Origin: Kaistia defluvii
GTDB taxonomy: Bacteria > Pseudomonadota > Alphaproteobacteria > Rhizobiales > Kaistiaceae
NCBI RefSeq assembly: GCF_040548815.1
Contig: NZ_JBEPSM010000001.1
Location: 868,001-932,000 of the forward strand
Reading direction: 5' to 3'
DNA: 64,000 nucleotides
Shown: positions 1 to 9,260 of the stretch, piece by piece
Numbering within the stretch: position 1 is the first letter of the stretch
How the letters are laid out: the number at the start of each line of letters is the position of its first letter
Program-made: the position numbers and the translations under genes
Notes under the pieces: generated by a model
Databases searched by the model: none
Seen by the model: only the letters and a program-made list of their open reading frames with translations
Told to the model about the DNA's origin: nothing

Positions 1-2
1 GC

Positions 3-425
3 AATGGCAACGACATCCTGGACGGCGGGGCGGGCAATGACATCCTGCTCGGCGGCAACGGAGACGACGTTCTCTCGGGCGGCGATGGCGCCGACATCCT
101 GAACGGCGGCAACGGCAACGACGTCCTCATCGGCGGTGCCGGCAATGACATCCTGACCGGCGGTAACGGCCAGGACGTGTTCGTGTTCACTGGCGGCGGC
201 GGCAACGACGTCGTTCTCGACTTCCATGCCGGCGAAGATCTTCTGCAGATCTCGCAGAACATCAACGGCACTGACATCACCTCGGCAGATGATCTTGCTG
301 CGCGTGCGACCCAGGTCGGCACCAATACGGTCATTGACCTTGGAAATGGCGATTCCATCACGCTCGCGAACGTCAACGCAGACGACGTTCACAGCCATCC
401 GAGCAGCTACTTCGTCATTGGCTGA
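3..425 (+). CDS. RTX calcium-binding repeat protein, C-terminal end (5' partial)
   Basis: The reading frame is already open at the window edge, so the start lies upstream. It begins with about six nonapeptide repeats of the GGxGxDxLx type ([27 protein letters not shown] and so on), the parallel beta-roll that binds Ca2+ outside the cell in RTX proteins. After the repeats comes a short C-terminal cap (residues with [24 protein letters not shown]) of the kind seen at the end of type I secreted proteins, where the uncleaved secretion signal lies. The enzymatic or adhesive part, if any, is outside the window, so its function cannot be named. It is followed by a strong terminator and then a glycan cluster on the same strand; no ABC/HlyD/TolC secretion genes are visible here. 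Confidence 0.88.
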   Translation, partial: NGNDILDGGAGNDILLGGNGDDVLSGGDGADILNGGNGNDVLIGGAGNDILTGGNGQDVFVFTGGGGNDVVLDFHAGEDLLQISQNINGTDITSADDLAARATQVGTNTVIDLGNGDSITLANVNADDVHSHPSSYFVIG

Positions 426-443
426 CCACTAGTCGGCTGATCC

Positions 444-486
444 CTACGGCGTCCGGATCCCTCCCGCCGGGCGCCGTAGTAGTTTT
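444..486 (+). terminator. Rho-independent terminator of the RTX gene
   Basis: Perfect 8-bp outer arms CTACGGCG / CGCCGTAG enclose an inner CCGG/CCGG stem, and the hairpin is followed by TAGTAGTTTT. It starts 18 bases after the RTX stop codon and separates that gene from the glycan cluster. Confidence 0.8.
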
Positions 487-517
487 CACGTGAGTTTGCG
501 ATACCGAGGTGCCCGGC

Positions 518-2761
518 ATGCTGGAAATCGTCCCGTTATCGCCCCGAAACGACCAAGCTGAGCCGGTCCGCAGCATCAAGCTCGCTTCGGATGTATCGCT
601 GGTCGTTTGGGATATTCCCGGTCATTGCTCGGTTCCCCCGCGCTGCGCTCGGCAGGACGGCGAGATCATCGCGCCGCTCGCAAGCCTGCGCCTAGGCCGC
701 GTTGATGGCGGCACGCGAATTCTCTGGGCGCTGCGCGCCCGCACCCCGCTTCAGCTCATCGTTTCCGCCGGCACGCTCGGTCCCTCTGACACCGTCGAGG
801 TCGATCCTGCCGATCCCTTCATCGGGTCCGATATCGCCGCCCTGGTCGAGGATCTGGATGGCCGCGCTCGCGTCTCGCTGCTGACGGCCTTTCTCACCTC
901 CTGGTGCGGCGCCTTCCGGCTGTCGCGCTCATCCGCCTTTGCCGAGGCCGTGCAGTTGCTGGCGCAGGAACTGCAGCCTGGCAACGCACCAGCGACGCTC
1001 GCCTGCTTTCCCACCCGCGACGCGGCCCTCATTGAGTTCGCGACCAGCGCGGATCTCGGCTCCATCTCGTCGGCCCATCTGGTCACGGCGCAGGGCGTGC
1101 GGCGGCTGACCTGCGAAATCTACGCCCGCAAGCCGGATCGCAGCGGTCGACGCGGCATGACCCTGCTGGTCGACGGCAACGCTACGACGCTGGCGGCCGG
1201 AACCCTCGTGCTGATCGGCGAGAATGGCACGGCGATCCGTGCGCTTGGCAAAATCGGGGCGCGGCCCGCGAGCTTTCTCCGCTGGTGGGGCACGCGCCGC
1301 AACGATGGCGCTCTGACCGAATTCCTCGTGCGCACGCTTTCCGTGAAGTCGGAAGAAGCTCGTCTCGCCGTCATCGACATGCAGGCCCGAGCCGCCCTAC
1401 CGCCCAAATCCGTCGAACTCGCGGCATTCCAGCCGGGAGCAGAAGTTGATCTGGCTCTCTCGCTCGATGGCGGCCTGCTGGTCGGCGGCTGGTTTCGCGA
1501 TCCCCAGGATCTCATCGCCGGGATCGATCACGTCACTGCCGAGGCGACGCGTTCCCTCGATACGGTCTGGCATCTGTTTCCCGGCCGCGTCGGCACGGCG
1601 GAGGGCAGCGGGCGCGACGACGCGACCGGCTTCATCGCCTATCTGCCGCATGACAAGCCGGCCGGGCCGATCCTGCAGCCGCGCTTTCGGATGCGGCTGA
1701 AATCCGGCGCCGAGGTCAATCTCATTCCCAAGCCCCAGCCGATCGACGCCGCGACGATGCGGGCGGGCGCACTGCGTTCGGTGCCGCTCCAGCACGCGAC
1801 CGGCGCCCTGCTGTCGACGACGCTGGGCCCTGCACTGGCCGAAATCCAGCGCCGCGTCGTCAAGTCAGTCGGCATCGCCAAGGTCGAACGCTTCGGTGCG
1901 GAACTGGCCGAGCCGGTCTTCTCGATCGTCATTCCGCTTTATCGCGTGCTCGACTATCTGCGCTTCCAGATTGCGGCCTTTGCCACCGATCCGGGATTGC
2001 GCGACCAGACCGAAATCATCTTCGTGCTCGATTCCCCCGAGCAGGCCGACGATGTCAGCCATATGCTCGGCGGGCTGCACCGCCTCTACAAGATGCCGAT
2101 GACGCTGGCGGTGATGAGCGCCAATGGCGGCTATGCCCGGGCCAACAATGCCGGCGTCGGGCTGGCGCGCGGCCTCGTCGTGAACCTGCTGAATTCGGAC
2201 GTGATCCCGAGCGACGCGAACTGGCTATCGCGGCTTGCGGACAAGCTGGGCGGTTCGGCGCGGATCGGCGCTGTGGGGCCGAAACTGCTGTTCGAGGATG
2301 GCTCGCTCCAGCATGCCGGCCTCTATTTCCAGCGCGACGCGCGGGGCACCTGGCTCAACCACCATTTCTTCAAGGGCATGCCGGGCGGCCATCTGGCGGC
2401 GAACAAGCCGCGCCTGGTCCCGGCTGTGACGGGCGCCTGCCTGGTGATGCTGCGCGAGACCTTCGCCGATGTTGGCGGCTTCTCGGAGGATTATGTGATC
2501 GGCGATTACGAGGATAGCGACATCTGCCTGAAGATCCGGGCGGCCGGCATGAACGTCTCTTATGAGCCGGACGTCGCCCTTTACCATCTCGAGCGCCGCT
2601 CCATGCGCCGCAATGGCGACTACATGCGCGGCATCGCTTCCCGCTACAATTCCTGGCTGCATACCCAGCGCTGGGACCCGGTGATCGGCAAGCTGATGGG
2701 TGAACCGGCGCCTGCCGAGCGTGTGGAAGAAGCGATCGGCGATCGCAGGAGCGCAGCATGA
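518..2761 (+). CDS. Multidomain protein with C-terminal family 2 glycosyltransferase domain
   Basis: About 747 residues. The C-terminal third (from residue ~465) is a GT-A fold family 2 glycosyltransferase: FSIVIPLYR at the nucleotide-binding strand, an NSD metal-binding triplet near residue 557 and the acceptor-side motif GDYEDSDICLK near residue 661. Family knowledge says such enzymes transfer a sugar from a nucleotide sugar to a growing glycan at the inner face of the membrane. The N-terminal ~450 residues are not a recognised catalytic domain; they hold beta-rich segments including GGLLVGGWFRDP near residue 320, which recurs in two neighbours. I chose the ATG at 518 because GAGG at 506-509 sits eight bases upstream; a GTG at 509 is an in-frame alternative. 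Its stop overlaps the next gene (ATGA), indicating translational coupling. The sugar and acceptor are unknown. Confidence 0.85.
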   Translation: MLEIVPLSPRNDQAEPVRSIKLASDVSLVVWDIPGHCSVPPRCARQDGEIIAPLASLRLGRVDGGTRILWALRARTPLQLIVSAGTLGPSDTVEVDPADPFIGSDIAALVEDLDGRARVSLLTAFLTSWCGAFRLSRSSAFAEAVQLLAQELQPGNAPATLACFPTRDAALIEFATSADLGSISSAHLVTAQGVRRLTCEIYARKPDRSGRRGMTLLVDGNATTLAAGTLVLIGENGTAIRALGKIGARPASFLRWWGTRRNDGALTEFLVRTLSVKSEEARLAVIDMQARAALPPKSVELAAFQPGAEVDLALSLDGGLLVGGWFRDPQDLIAGIDHVTAEATRSLDTVWHLFPGRVGTAEGSGRDDATGFIAYLPHDKPAGPILQPRFRMRLKSGAEVNLIPKPQPIDAATMRAGALRSVPLQHATGALLSTTLGPALAEIQRRVVKSVGIAKVERFGAELAEPVFSIVIPLYRVLDYLRFQIAAFATDPGLRDQTEIIFVLDSPEQADDVSHMLGGLHRLYKMPMTLAVMSANGGYARANNAGVGLARGLVVNLLNSDVIPSDANWLSRLADKLGGSARIGAVGPKLLFEDGSLQHAGLYFQRDARGTWLNHHFFKGMPGGHLAANKPRLVPAVTGACLVMLRETFADVGGFSEDYVIGDYEDSDICLKIRAAGMNVSYEPDVALYHLERRSMRRNGDYMRGIASRYNSWLHTQRWDPVIGKLMGEPAPAERVEEAIGDRRSAA

Positions 2762-3588
2762 CCGTCACCGCGCTCAAGCCCGTCTCCGATATTCCGACCC
2801 GCCCCGACTTCGACGAACAGCGTCTCGCCTGGCTGACGCAGAGCGTCCTCGCCAACCGCTTCCTTCCGGAGCCTACGATCGACAGCATCTTCGTCGGTGA
2901 TGGCGACTATCGCGCCATCGGCGCCGAGTTTCTCGGCCATCTGGTCCGGCTCGGCGGTCTTCTGCCGGATGATCGCGTTCTCGATATAGGCAGTGGCATC
3001 GGCCGCATCGCCGTGCCGCTGACGCAATATCTGACCCCGGGCGCGGCCTATTGGGGCGTCGATCCCGTCGCCGAGGGCATCGCCTGGTGCAAGCAGCATA
3101 TCACGCCGGTCTATGACAATTTCCGCTTCGACCACATCGACGTCGCCCATCACATCTACAATCCGAAGGGCGCGATCAAGGGCGAGGCGCTGCGGCTGCC
3201 ATTTGAGCCGGAGAGCTTCGATTTCATCTTCATGATCTCGGTGGCGACGCACCTGCCTCCGCTCGAAATTGCTTCCTATATCCGCGAGGCGAAGCGCCTA
3301 CTCGCGCCCGGCGGGCGGCTGTTCATCACCGCCTTCGTGTTGGACGAGACGGCGCAGGGAGCCCTGCCGCAGCGCGATCCGCGCCTTGCCTTCAAGCGCG
3401 AGAAGGATGGGCCCGCCTGGCTCGTCGACCGCACGGCGCCGCTCTCGGCGGTCGGCTTCGATGACGGCTTCTTCGAGCGGATCATCCAGCGGCTGGGCCT
3501 CTCGATCTCCCTGAAGAGCTTGGGTCACTGGCGCGGCCAGAAGGCGGCGCACTACCAGGACATCTTCGTTGTCGAGAAGACGGGGTGA
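2758..3588 (+). CDS. SAM-dependent class I methyltransferase
   Basis: 276 residues. The glycine-rich SAM site reads VLDIGSGIGRIAVPL at about residues 73-87, followed by an acidic residue after the next strand and a FDFIFMISVATHLP segment (motif IV region) near residue 155. This is the fold of small-molecule, often sugar or lipid, methyltransferases (Methyltransf_11/25 type). It starts inside the stop codon of the upstream glycosyltransferase gene and its own stop overlaps the potential GTG of the next gene, so it is made together with the glycan enzymes. A role in O- or N-methylating a sugar of the surface glycan is an inference from position only. Confidence 0.85.
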   Translation: MTVTALKPVSDIPTRPDFDEQRLAWLTQSVLANRFLPEPTIDSIFVGDGDYRAIGAEFLGHLVRLGGLLPDDRVLDIGSGIGRIAVPLTQYLTPGAAYWGVDPVAEGIAWCKQHITPVYDNFRFDHIDVAHHIYNPKGAIKGEALRLPFEPESFDFIFMISVATHLPPLEIASYIREAKRLLAPGGRLFITAFVLDETAQGALPQRDPRLAFKREKDGPAWLVDRTAPLSAVGFDDGFFERIIQRLGLSISLKSLGHWRGQKAAHYQDIFVVEKTG

Positions 3589-3590
3589 GC

Positions 3591-4850
3591 ATGGCCGAAC
3601 GCATTCTGGTCGTCGCCCACAACCACCCCGACCTGCATCCCGGCGGCACCGAGATCTTCGCGCATGACCTGTTCCGCGCCTATCAGCGGGCCGGCAGCGA
3701 GACGCTCTTTCTGGGTGCCACCAACCGTATCCACCGCGACGAGAAGCCGGGCACCAGCTTCCAGGGCATCGGCAACGGGGTCGACGAGATCCTGCTCTGG
3801 GCTGGCCATTTCGACCGGTTCTTCATGAGCCAGGTCGATCTCTACGGCGTCATCCCCGATCTGGAAGAACTGCTGCTCGAGTTCAGGCCGGACGTCGTCC
3901 ACATCCATCATCTGCTGCTGATCGGCGCGGAGTTTCCCGCGCTTGTGCGTCGCGTGCTGCCACAGGCGCGCATCGTCATGACGCTTCACGACTACTATCT
4001 GATCTGCGCCCATGATGGCCTGATGATGCGCACGACGGGGCGCGAGCGCTGCCACGGCGCTTCGCCGGATCGCTGCCATGGCTGCTTCCCGGAAATCGCC
4101 GCCGACCAGTTCCTGCTGCGCGAGCGCTATCTGAAGACGCTGTTGAGCACTGTCGACCGCTTCGTCTCGCCGAGCGCCTTCCTGAAGGACCGGTTCATCG
4201 CTTGGGGCCTAGCCGCCGACAGGATCGACGTTATCTCCAATGGCCAGCCGGGCGAGGGCAGGGTGCCGTCGCTTCGCGAGGATGGCGCGCCGCGCAATAT
4301 TTTTGGCTATTTCGGCAATCTCAACCCGTGGAAGGGCGGTACCGTCCTGCTCGACGCAGCCGAACGGCTGATTCAGTCCGGGACCGACTTCGAACTCCGC
4401 GTCCATGGCGGCACGCCTTTCCAGGCCGACGCGTTCAAGATGGAACTGGACGAGCGCTTCGCCCGCACGGCGTCGCATGTGGTGCGGCGCGGGTCTTACC
4501 GTCGGGAAGACGTGCCGGCCCTGATGGCCGCCGTGGATTGGGTCGTCATTCCATCGATCTGGTGGGAAAACGCGCCGCTTGTCATCCAGGAAGCCCAGCA
4601 GCAGGGACGCCCGGTGATCGTCAGCGGCATTGGCGGCATGGCCGAGATGATCAGGAACGGCGTGAACGGGCTCACCGTCGCGCCCGATGACCCGATCGAC
4701 CTCGCCCGCACGATGCGGTTGGCCGCTGGCGATCCGGATCTCTGGCGCCGCCTTTCCGCGAACGCCGTCACACCGCCGACCATCGACGCGGTCGCGCAGG
4801 ACTATCTCAGACTCTTCGACGCGCTCGCTCGCGTCCACATCCCGGCTTGA
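3591..4850 (+). CDS. Family 4 glycosyltransferase (GT-B)
   Basis: 419 residues from the ATG at 3591; a GTG at 3585 overlapping the previous stop is an alternative. The N-terminus (ILVVAHNHPDLHPGGTE) is the typical glycine-rich GT4 opening, VVHIHHLLL follows near residue 103, and the C-terminal donor domain carries PSIWWENAPLVIQEA with the E-x7-E signature near residue 325, then GIGGMAE. Unusual is a cysteine cluster at residues ~135-165: a single Cys in YLICAHDG, then C-x7-C-x2-C, possibly a metal-binding loop. The same loop is present in the paralogue at 7886. It probably adds a sugar to the cluster's glycan; donor and acceptor are not predictable. Confidence 0.88.
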   Translation: MAERILVVAHNHPDLHPGGTEIFAHDLFRAYQRAGSETLFLGATNRIHRDEKPGTSFQGIGNGVDEILLWAGHFDRFFMSQVDLYGVIPDLEELLLEFRPDVVHIHHLLLIGAEFPALVRRVLPQARIVMTLHDYYLICAHDGLMMRTTGRERCHGASPDRCHGCFPEIAADQFLLRERYLKTLLSTVDRFVSPSAFLKDRFIAWGLAADRIDVISNGQPGEGRVPSLREDGAPRNIFGYFGNLNPWKGGTVLLDAAERLIQSGTDFELRVHGGTPFQADAFKMELDERFARTASHVVRRGSYRREDVPALMAAVDWVVIPSIWWENAPLVIQEAQQQGRPVIVSGIGGMAEMIRNGVNGLTVAPDDPIDLARTMRLAAGDPDLWRRLSANAVTPPTIDAVAQDYLRLFDALARVHIPA

Positions 4851-4861
4851 AGGAGCACGCA

Positions 4862-5593
4862 ATGCCATCCGCCGCGGAAGCCATTCCCCTGCAGCAGAAA
4901 CCCAAGGCCACTGAGGCGCCTCCCGGCGTCGCCGGTCGCGTCGACGCGATCGACAATGGCCGTCTCTATGGCTGGGCGTTCGATCGCAGCCAGCCGAGTG
5001 CGCGAATGCAGATCGTCGTCTCGCTCGGCGCGCAGAAGATCGCCGAAGCCACGGCCGACAAGCTGCGCTCTGACCTTCGTCGCAACGGCGTCGGCGACGG
5101 GCAGCACGCCTTCGACATCCCGCTGCCGGAGAGCGTGACGGCCCGCCAGCGCGATCTCTCGATCGTGGCGATCTCGCCCAGCGGCGAGGAGCGCATCCTC
5201 TATGCGCCGACGCTGGACGAGCAGGCGGCCGAGGCGCTCATTGCGGCGCCGCTGACCCGTGTGCTGGAGAAGCTCGAAGTGCTGATGGCGGCGCAGCGCC
5301 AGCTTCAGCTCAACCAGCGCGGTATCCAGCGCAGCAGCGAAACGTCCGGCGGCGAGGTCCCTCCGGCCCAGTTCGAGAACATCGAGCTGACTCAGACGGA
5401 GATTGTCAGCCGGCTGTCCGAGCTGGAGGTCTTCCTGATGCGCTTCGACGGCATCGTCGCCGGGCTTGAAGGGCGGATCGACATGCTCGCGAAGCGCGGA
5501 CGCGGCGAGGCCAAGCCGCTGCTGCTCCTGCTCGCCGGCTTGATCGGCGCCGCCGTCGGCGCCGGTGCCTCGCTCATTGCCTTCCTCAACTGA
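4862..5593 (+). CDS. Beta-domain protein with C-terminal membrane anchor, unknown function
   Basis: 243 residues. I start it at the ATG 4862 because AAGGAG at 4850-4855 is ideally placed; a TTG at 4847 also opens the frame. Residues ~20-100 form a compact beta-type domain with RLYGWAFDRSQP, a module found beside glycosyltransferases in alphaproteobacteria. A charged helical middle follows (EKLEVLMAAQRQLQLNQ; EIVSRLSELEVFLMRFDG), compatible with a coiled coil. The last ~20 residues are hydrophobic (LLLLLAGLIGAAVGAGA), so it is likely a tail-anchored or C-terminally anchored inner-membrane protein. I do not recognise an enzymatic motif. It lies between glycosyltransferases in one transcription unit and may scaffold them; that is inference. 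Confidence 0.75.
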   Translation: MPSAAEAIPLQQKPKATEAPPGVAGRVDAIDNGRLYGWAFDRSQPSARMQIVVSLGAQKIAEATADKLRSDLRRNGVGDGQHAFDIPLPESVTARQRDLSIVAISPSGEERILYAPTLDEQAAEALIAAPLTRVLEKLEVLMAAQRQLQLNQRGIQRSSETSGGEVPPAQFENIELTQTEIVSRLSELEVFLMRFDGIVAGLEGRIDMLAKRGRGEAKPLLLLLAGLIGAAVGAGASLIAFLN

Positions 5594-5615
5594 TCTGGAT
5601 CGAGACCGGAACCGA

Positions 5616-7889
5616 ATGATGTATCGCGGCGACGAGGAACCCGGAACCAGGGAAACCCTTCCCAAGGAAACGGGCGTCACGGCCAAGGGCTCGCCGGGGC
5701 CGGCGTCCCGACGCGAAGGCGCGACCCAGCCCGTCGTCGAGACCGCGATCGCCTGTCCGATCAACGAGACTCTCATCCTGATCCTTGGCTCCGGCGCGCC
5801 GATGAACGGTCCCCAGCCGCTGTTGCTCAATGGTGACCCCGCCTTGCCCGGCAAGGCGCCGATCGTGAGTTGGCCCCTGGTCGACGCCAAAGGCCGCGCG
5901 TCGCATGGGTTCGTCGCGCTTGTGTTTACCGGTCCGCTCAAGGGCGAACGGCTGAACGCGGTGACGTTCCGCGGGCAGGGGCGGTCGGTCACCTATCGGC
6001 TGCTGCCGGATCTCATGCGGCCAGCCGCCTTGGCGGGCGCGCTTGGCGATCTGGCGGGGCCCGGAATGCCGGCCGTCGTGGACGCCATCATCGGCATGCT
6101 GAGCGCGGGCCCGATGAGCCGGCGCAAGCTTGCCGCCATGACCGCCTTTGTCGAGGCGGGCGCCAAGGCCGACGGATTCATCGAGATCATCGGTGCGTTC
6201 GAGGACGGCGACGTCTATCTGCAGGGCTGGTCGCAGGAGATGAGCGCGGGCGTGAGTCGTGTGCTGATCGCCGGTGGGACACCGCAGATCGCCGAATGCA
6301 CGGCGGCCGCCTTCGATCGCCAGGACCTGAACAACAACGGCAAGGGCTTCGCAGCCCTCCTGGTTGCGCCCGAGCCGATCGATCCGTTCGGCATGCAGCG
6401 CGTCTATGTGCGCAGCCGCGACGGCTGGCGCTATGCCGACGTTTACGAGCAGCGCCTGCTTGCCTCGCCCCGGGATACGCCCGGCTATGCCCGCGCCATC
6501 CTGCCGAAGTTGCGGGGCTCGGCCGAGGTCATCGGACGGCTCCGCGAAGCGGCCTACCGCTATGAGGGGCTGGACACGGTTTCGGCCCTGGCGCTTCCGG
6601 TGCGGATGGCGATCGACCACGCGCTCCGCATCGAGCAGGGCGGCCTGCTGATCAGCGGCTGGCTGCTCGATCCGGACCACCGCGTCGAGGCGATCAAGCT
6701 GCGCCGCCGCCAGGCATCCGTCGACCTGAAACCGATCTGGAGCCGCATCGATCGGCCCGACGTCACCCGCGCCTTCGATGGCAAGGCGCCGTTCCTTTCG
6801 CAGCTCGATCCCGATCGCCACAGCCATGGCTTCGTGGCCTTCATCCCGGATTTCGACCCTGATGGCAGCGCACCGATCTATATCGAGTTCGCCATCCCCC
6901 ATGCACCGCCGGCCTATCTTCCCGTGGTGCCGAAGCGGGTTTCTTATCGCGAGGCCGTCACCCGACAGCTGAAGTCGATCAGCGCCCGCGCCACTTCCGT
7001 CTCCGAACTGGTCGAGCGCCATCTCATCCCTCTGGTTGCTTCCGCCGCAACGAAGCCGGCGGGCGTCGAAGGCGTCGAGCATGTCGGCACGCTTGTTTCA
7101 GGCGGCGCTGACACCACCCTCGTGATCGGACTCGACGACCAGACGACGGACGTGACCACACTGGTGGCCCTGATGGCGCTGGATCCGCAGATCCGCGTGG
7201 CGCCGATCATTCTCGCCGGCCCCGAACAGGCGATCGGCGAACTGCGTGGCGAAATCCGCCGACTGGCGGAATTCTACGGCCTTTCGATCGATCTGGTCGC
7301 CGTCAGCGCCTTTTCCGATGTCTTCGATGCCCTGATCGTCGGAGCCGATGTTGCGAAGACGGATCGCGTCGTGCTGTTCTCGGCAGCCCTGGTTCCGGCC
7401 GAGCGCGGTTGGCTCGGCCGCCTTAGGTCAGCGCATCAGGAGCATGACGCATCGGTGATCATCTCGCCGGCGCTGATCTATGAGGACGATTCGATCCGCT
7501 GGGCCGGATACCGGCTCTCCGACGAGGAGAGCGGTCTGGCCGAGAACTATGTCGGCTATCCCGCCGCGACGCTGGATTCGATCGGTCCCTCGGCCACGCC
7601 GGCTGCCAATCTCGAATGCTGCATCCTGTCGAAATCAGCCATCGCCGCGCTGGGCCAGGATGGCCATGGCTATCTCGGCAATCGCGAAAAGGGGCTCGAC
7701 CTGGCGCTGCGTCTGGCGAAGGCGGGCCTCAAGGCCTGGTGGCTACCCGGTGTCCGCGTGCTGGGCGCCGAATCGCCCCAGGACGGCGTCAATGCCTGGG
7801 AAGTTCACGCCCGCAGCGTCGATCGCGCCGTCTTCACCGCGCGCTGGGCGGAGACCATCCACGCCATGGTCCATTCGGAGGCGGCATGA
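5616..7889 (+). CDS. Multidomain protein with degenerate GT2-like C-terminus
   Basis: About 757 residues from ATG 5616 (ATG 5619 directly follows; an upstream GTG at 5565 would overlap the previous gene). The N-terminal two thirds contain two beta-type segments with a G-x-L/Y-x-x-GW core: GDVYLQGWSQ near residue 200 and GGLLISGWLLDPDH near residue 347. The latter closely parallels GGLLVGGWFRDP in the 518 gene. The last ~250 residues follow the GT2 fold pattern (LVIGLDDQ, VIISPALIYEDDSIRWAG, LGNREKGLDLALRLAKAG, VRVLG). However, the metal triplet is replaced (FSAAL) and the ED-x-D acceptor motif is lost, so it is probably catalytically dead. It may be a partner of the active GT2. Its stop overlaps the next start. 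Confidence 0.78.
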   Translation: MMYRGDEEPGTRETLPKETGVTAKGSPGPASRREGATQPVVETAIACPINETLILILGSGAPMNGPQPLLLNGDPALPGKAPIVSWPLVDAKGRASHGFVALVFTGPLKGERLNAVTFRGQGRSVTYRLLPDLMRPAALAGALGDLAGPGMPAVVDAIIGMLSAGPMSRRKLAAMTAFVEAGAKADGFIEIIGAFEDGDVYLQGWSQEMSAGVSRVLIAGGTPQIAECTAAAFDRQDLNNNGKGFAALLVAPEPIDPFGMQRVYVRSRDGWRYADVYEQRLLASPRDTPGYARAILPKLRGSAEVIGRLREAAYRYEGLDTVSALALPVRMAIDHALRIEQGGLLISGWLLDPDHRVEAIKLRRRQASVDLKPIWSRIDRPDVTRAFDGKAPFLSQLDPDRHSHGFVAFIPDFDPDGSAPIYIEFAIPHAPPAYLPVVPKRVSYREAVTRQLKSISARATSVSELVERHLIPLVASAATKPAGVEGVEHVGTLVSGGADTTLVIGLDDQTTDVTTLVALMALDPQIRVAPIILAGPEQAIGELRGEIRRLAEFYGLSIDLVAVSAFSDVFDALIVGADVAKTDRVVLFSAALVPAERGWLGRLRSAHQEHDASVIISPALIYEDDSIRWAGYRLSDEESGLAENYVGYPAATLDSIGPSATPAANLECCILSKSAIAALGQDGHGYLGNREKGLDLALRLAKAGLKAWWLPGVRVLGAESPQDGVNAWEVHARSVDRAVFTARWAETIHAMVHSEAA

Positions 7890-9199
7890 CCGAAGAACTG
7901 CGCGTCCTCGTCATCAGCCACGGCCATCCGAGCCTGTCGCTTGGCGGCGGGGAAATCGCTTCGCACAACCTGCACAAGGGCCTGAACGCCCTGGCGGGGA
8001 TCAAGTCGGTCTATCTCGCCCGCGTCGGCTCGCCGACCCCGCGCCATGCGGGCACCGCCTTGATGAGCCTGCGCCAGAGCGCCTCGGACATTCTGTTCCA
8101 CAGCGACGACTTCGACCACTTCTACCTTTCGAACCGCAACACCGATGACATCCGCCGCGATCTCGTGCGCTTCGTCCGCGACATCAATCCGCATGTCGTG
8201 CACTTCCATCATATTCTCGGCCTCGGCCTGGAGGCGCTCTACGCTATTCGCGAGGCGCTGCCCGACGCGGCGATCGTCGTCACCTTCCACGAGTTCCTGT
8301 CGATCTGTCATCACCACGGCCAGATGGTGAAGACCAAGAGCGGCCAGCTCTGCCGCCGCGCGTCGCCGACGGATTGCCACAGCTGTTTCCCGGATATCGC
8401 GCCGGCCAGCTTCCTGAAGCGCGAGCGCTTTGTCCGCTCGATGCTGGAACTCGCCGACGTCTACGTCTCGCCGAGCCGCTTTCTGGCCGAGCGCTATGCC
8501 GCCTGGGGCCTGTCGCCGGACAAGCTCTTCGTCATCGAAAACGGCCTGGCGATTGGCGAACCCGCGCCGCCCCGCGTTCTGCCCGGCGCGGAGCAGCGGC
8601 GCAGCCGCTTTGCCTTCTTCGGCCAGATGACGCCGTTCAAGGGCGTCGACGTCCTGATCGATGCGGTCGCGCGCGTGCCGGAGCGCATCTGGGGCGAGGA
8701 CTCGCGCCTGATGATCTTTGGCGCCAATCTCGAATATCAGCCGCCTGAATTCCAGGCGCGGATGAAGAAGCTGATCGACGACGCGGGCAGCCGCGTCCGC
8801 TTCTACGGCTCCTATCAGAACAGCGAGATGCCCGAACTGATGCAGACGGTCGACTGGGTCGTCGTGCCGTCGATCTGGTGGGAGAACTCGCCTGTGGTGA
8901 TCCAGGAGGCGCTGTTCCACGGCCGGCCGCTGCTCTGCAGCAATATCGGCGGCATGGCCGAAAAGGTACGGAACGGCCAGGACGGTCTGCATTTCCGCGT
9001 CGGCTCGCCAGAGGACCTCGCCGATCGTTTCGTCGAGGTGCTGTCGAATGGCCAGATCTGGGAAGGCCTGCGCGGTTCGATGCGCCGTCCGCTGGGCCAT
9101 GTCGATTGCGCCGAGCAGCATCTTGCGCTCTATCGCGCCGTTCTCGACCGCCATTCGCATGCGGATGGCGAAGAGGTCGGCCAACTCGAACGCGCGTAG
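7886..9199 (+). CDS. Family 4 glycosyltransferase, paralogue of the 3591 gene
   Basis: 437 residues. The ATG at 7886 overlaps the upstream stop by four bases and is the natural start; a much longer open frame upstream runs antiphase through the previous gene and is not coding. GT4 landmarks: VLVISHGHPSLSLGGGE at the N-terminus, VVHFHHILGLG near residue 105, FFGQMTPFKGVDVL opening the donor domain, and PSIWWENSPVVIQEA with E-x7-E near residue 330. The cysteine loop seen in the paralogue is repeated (SICHHHG, then C-x7-C-x2-C in the segment LCRRASPTDCHSC). The two enzymes probably arose by duplication and add consecutive or alternative sugars. Confidence 0.88.
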   Translation: MTEELRVLVISHGHPSLSLGGGEIASHNLHKGLNALAGIKSVYLARVGSPTPRHAGTALMSLRQSASDILFHSDDFDHFYLSNRNTDDIRRDLVRFVRDINPHVVHFHHILGLGLEALYAIREALPDAAIVVTFHEFLSICHHHGQMVKTKSGQLCRRASPTDCHSCFPDIAPASFLKRERFVRSMLELADVYVSPSRFLAERYAAWGLSPDKLFVIENGLAIGEPAPPRVLPGAEQRRSRFAFFGQMTPFKGVDVLIDAVARVPERIWGEDSRLMIFGANLEYQPPEFQARMKKLIDDAGSRVRFYGSYQNSEMPELMQTVDWVVVPSIWWENSPVVIQEALFHGRPLLCSNIGGMAEKVRNGQDGLHFRVGSPEDLADRFVEVLSNGQIWEGLRGSMRRPLGHVDCAEQHLALYRAVLDRHSHADGEEVGQLERA

Positions 9200-9260
9200 G
9201 CAACTGCGCGCAAACCGCTCGTCAAGAGCGGATCCCTGGGGGGATAAGGAGGAGGCCGGA

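Noticed and set aside
7616..7885. N-terminal extension of the second GT4 gene
   Set aside because: It is arginine-rich shadow sequence over the preceding gene; the ATGA overlap at 7886 is the natural start.
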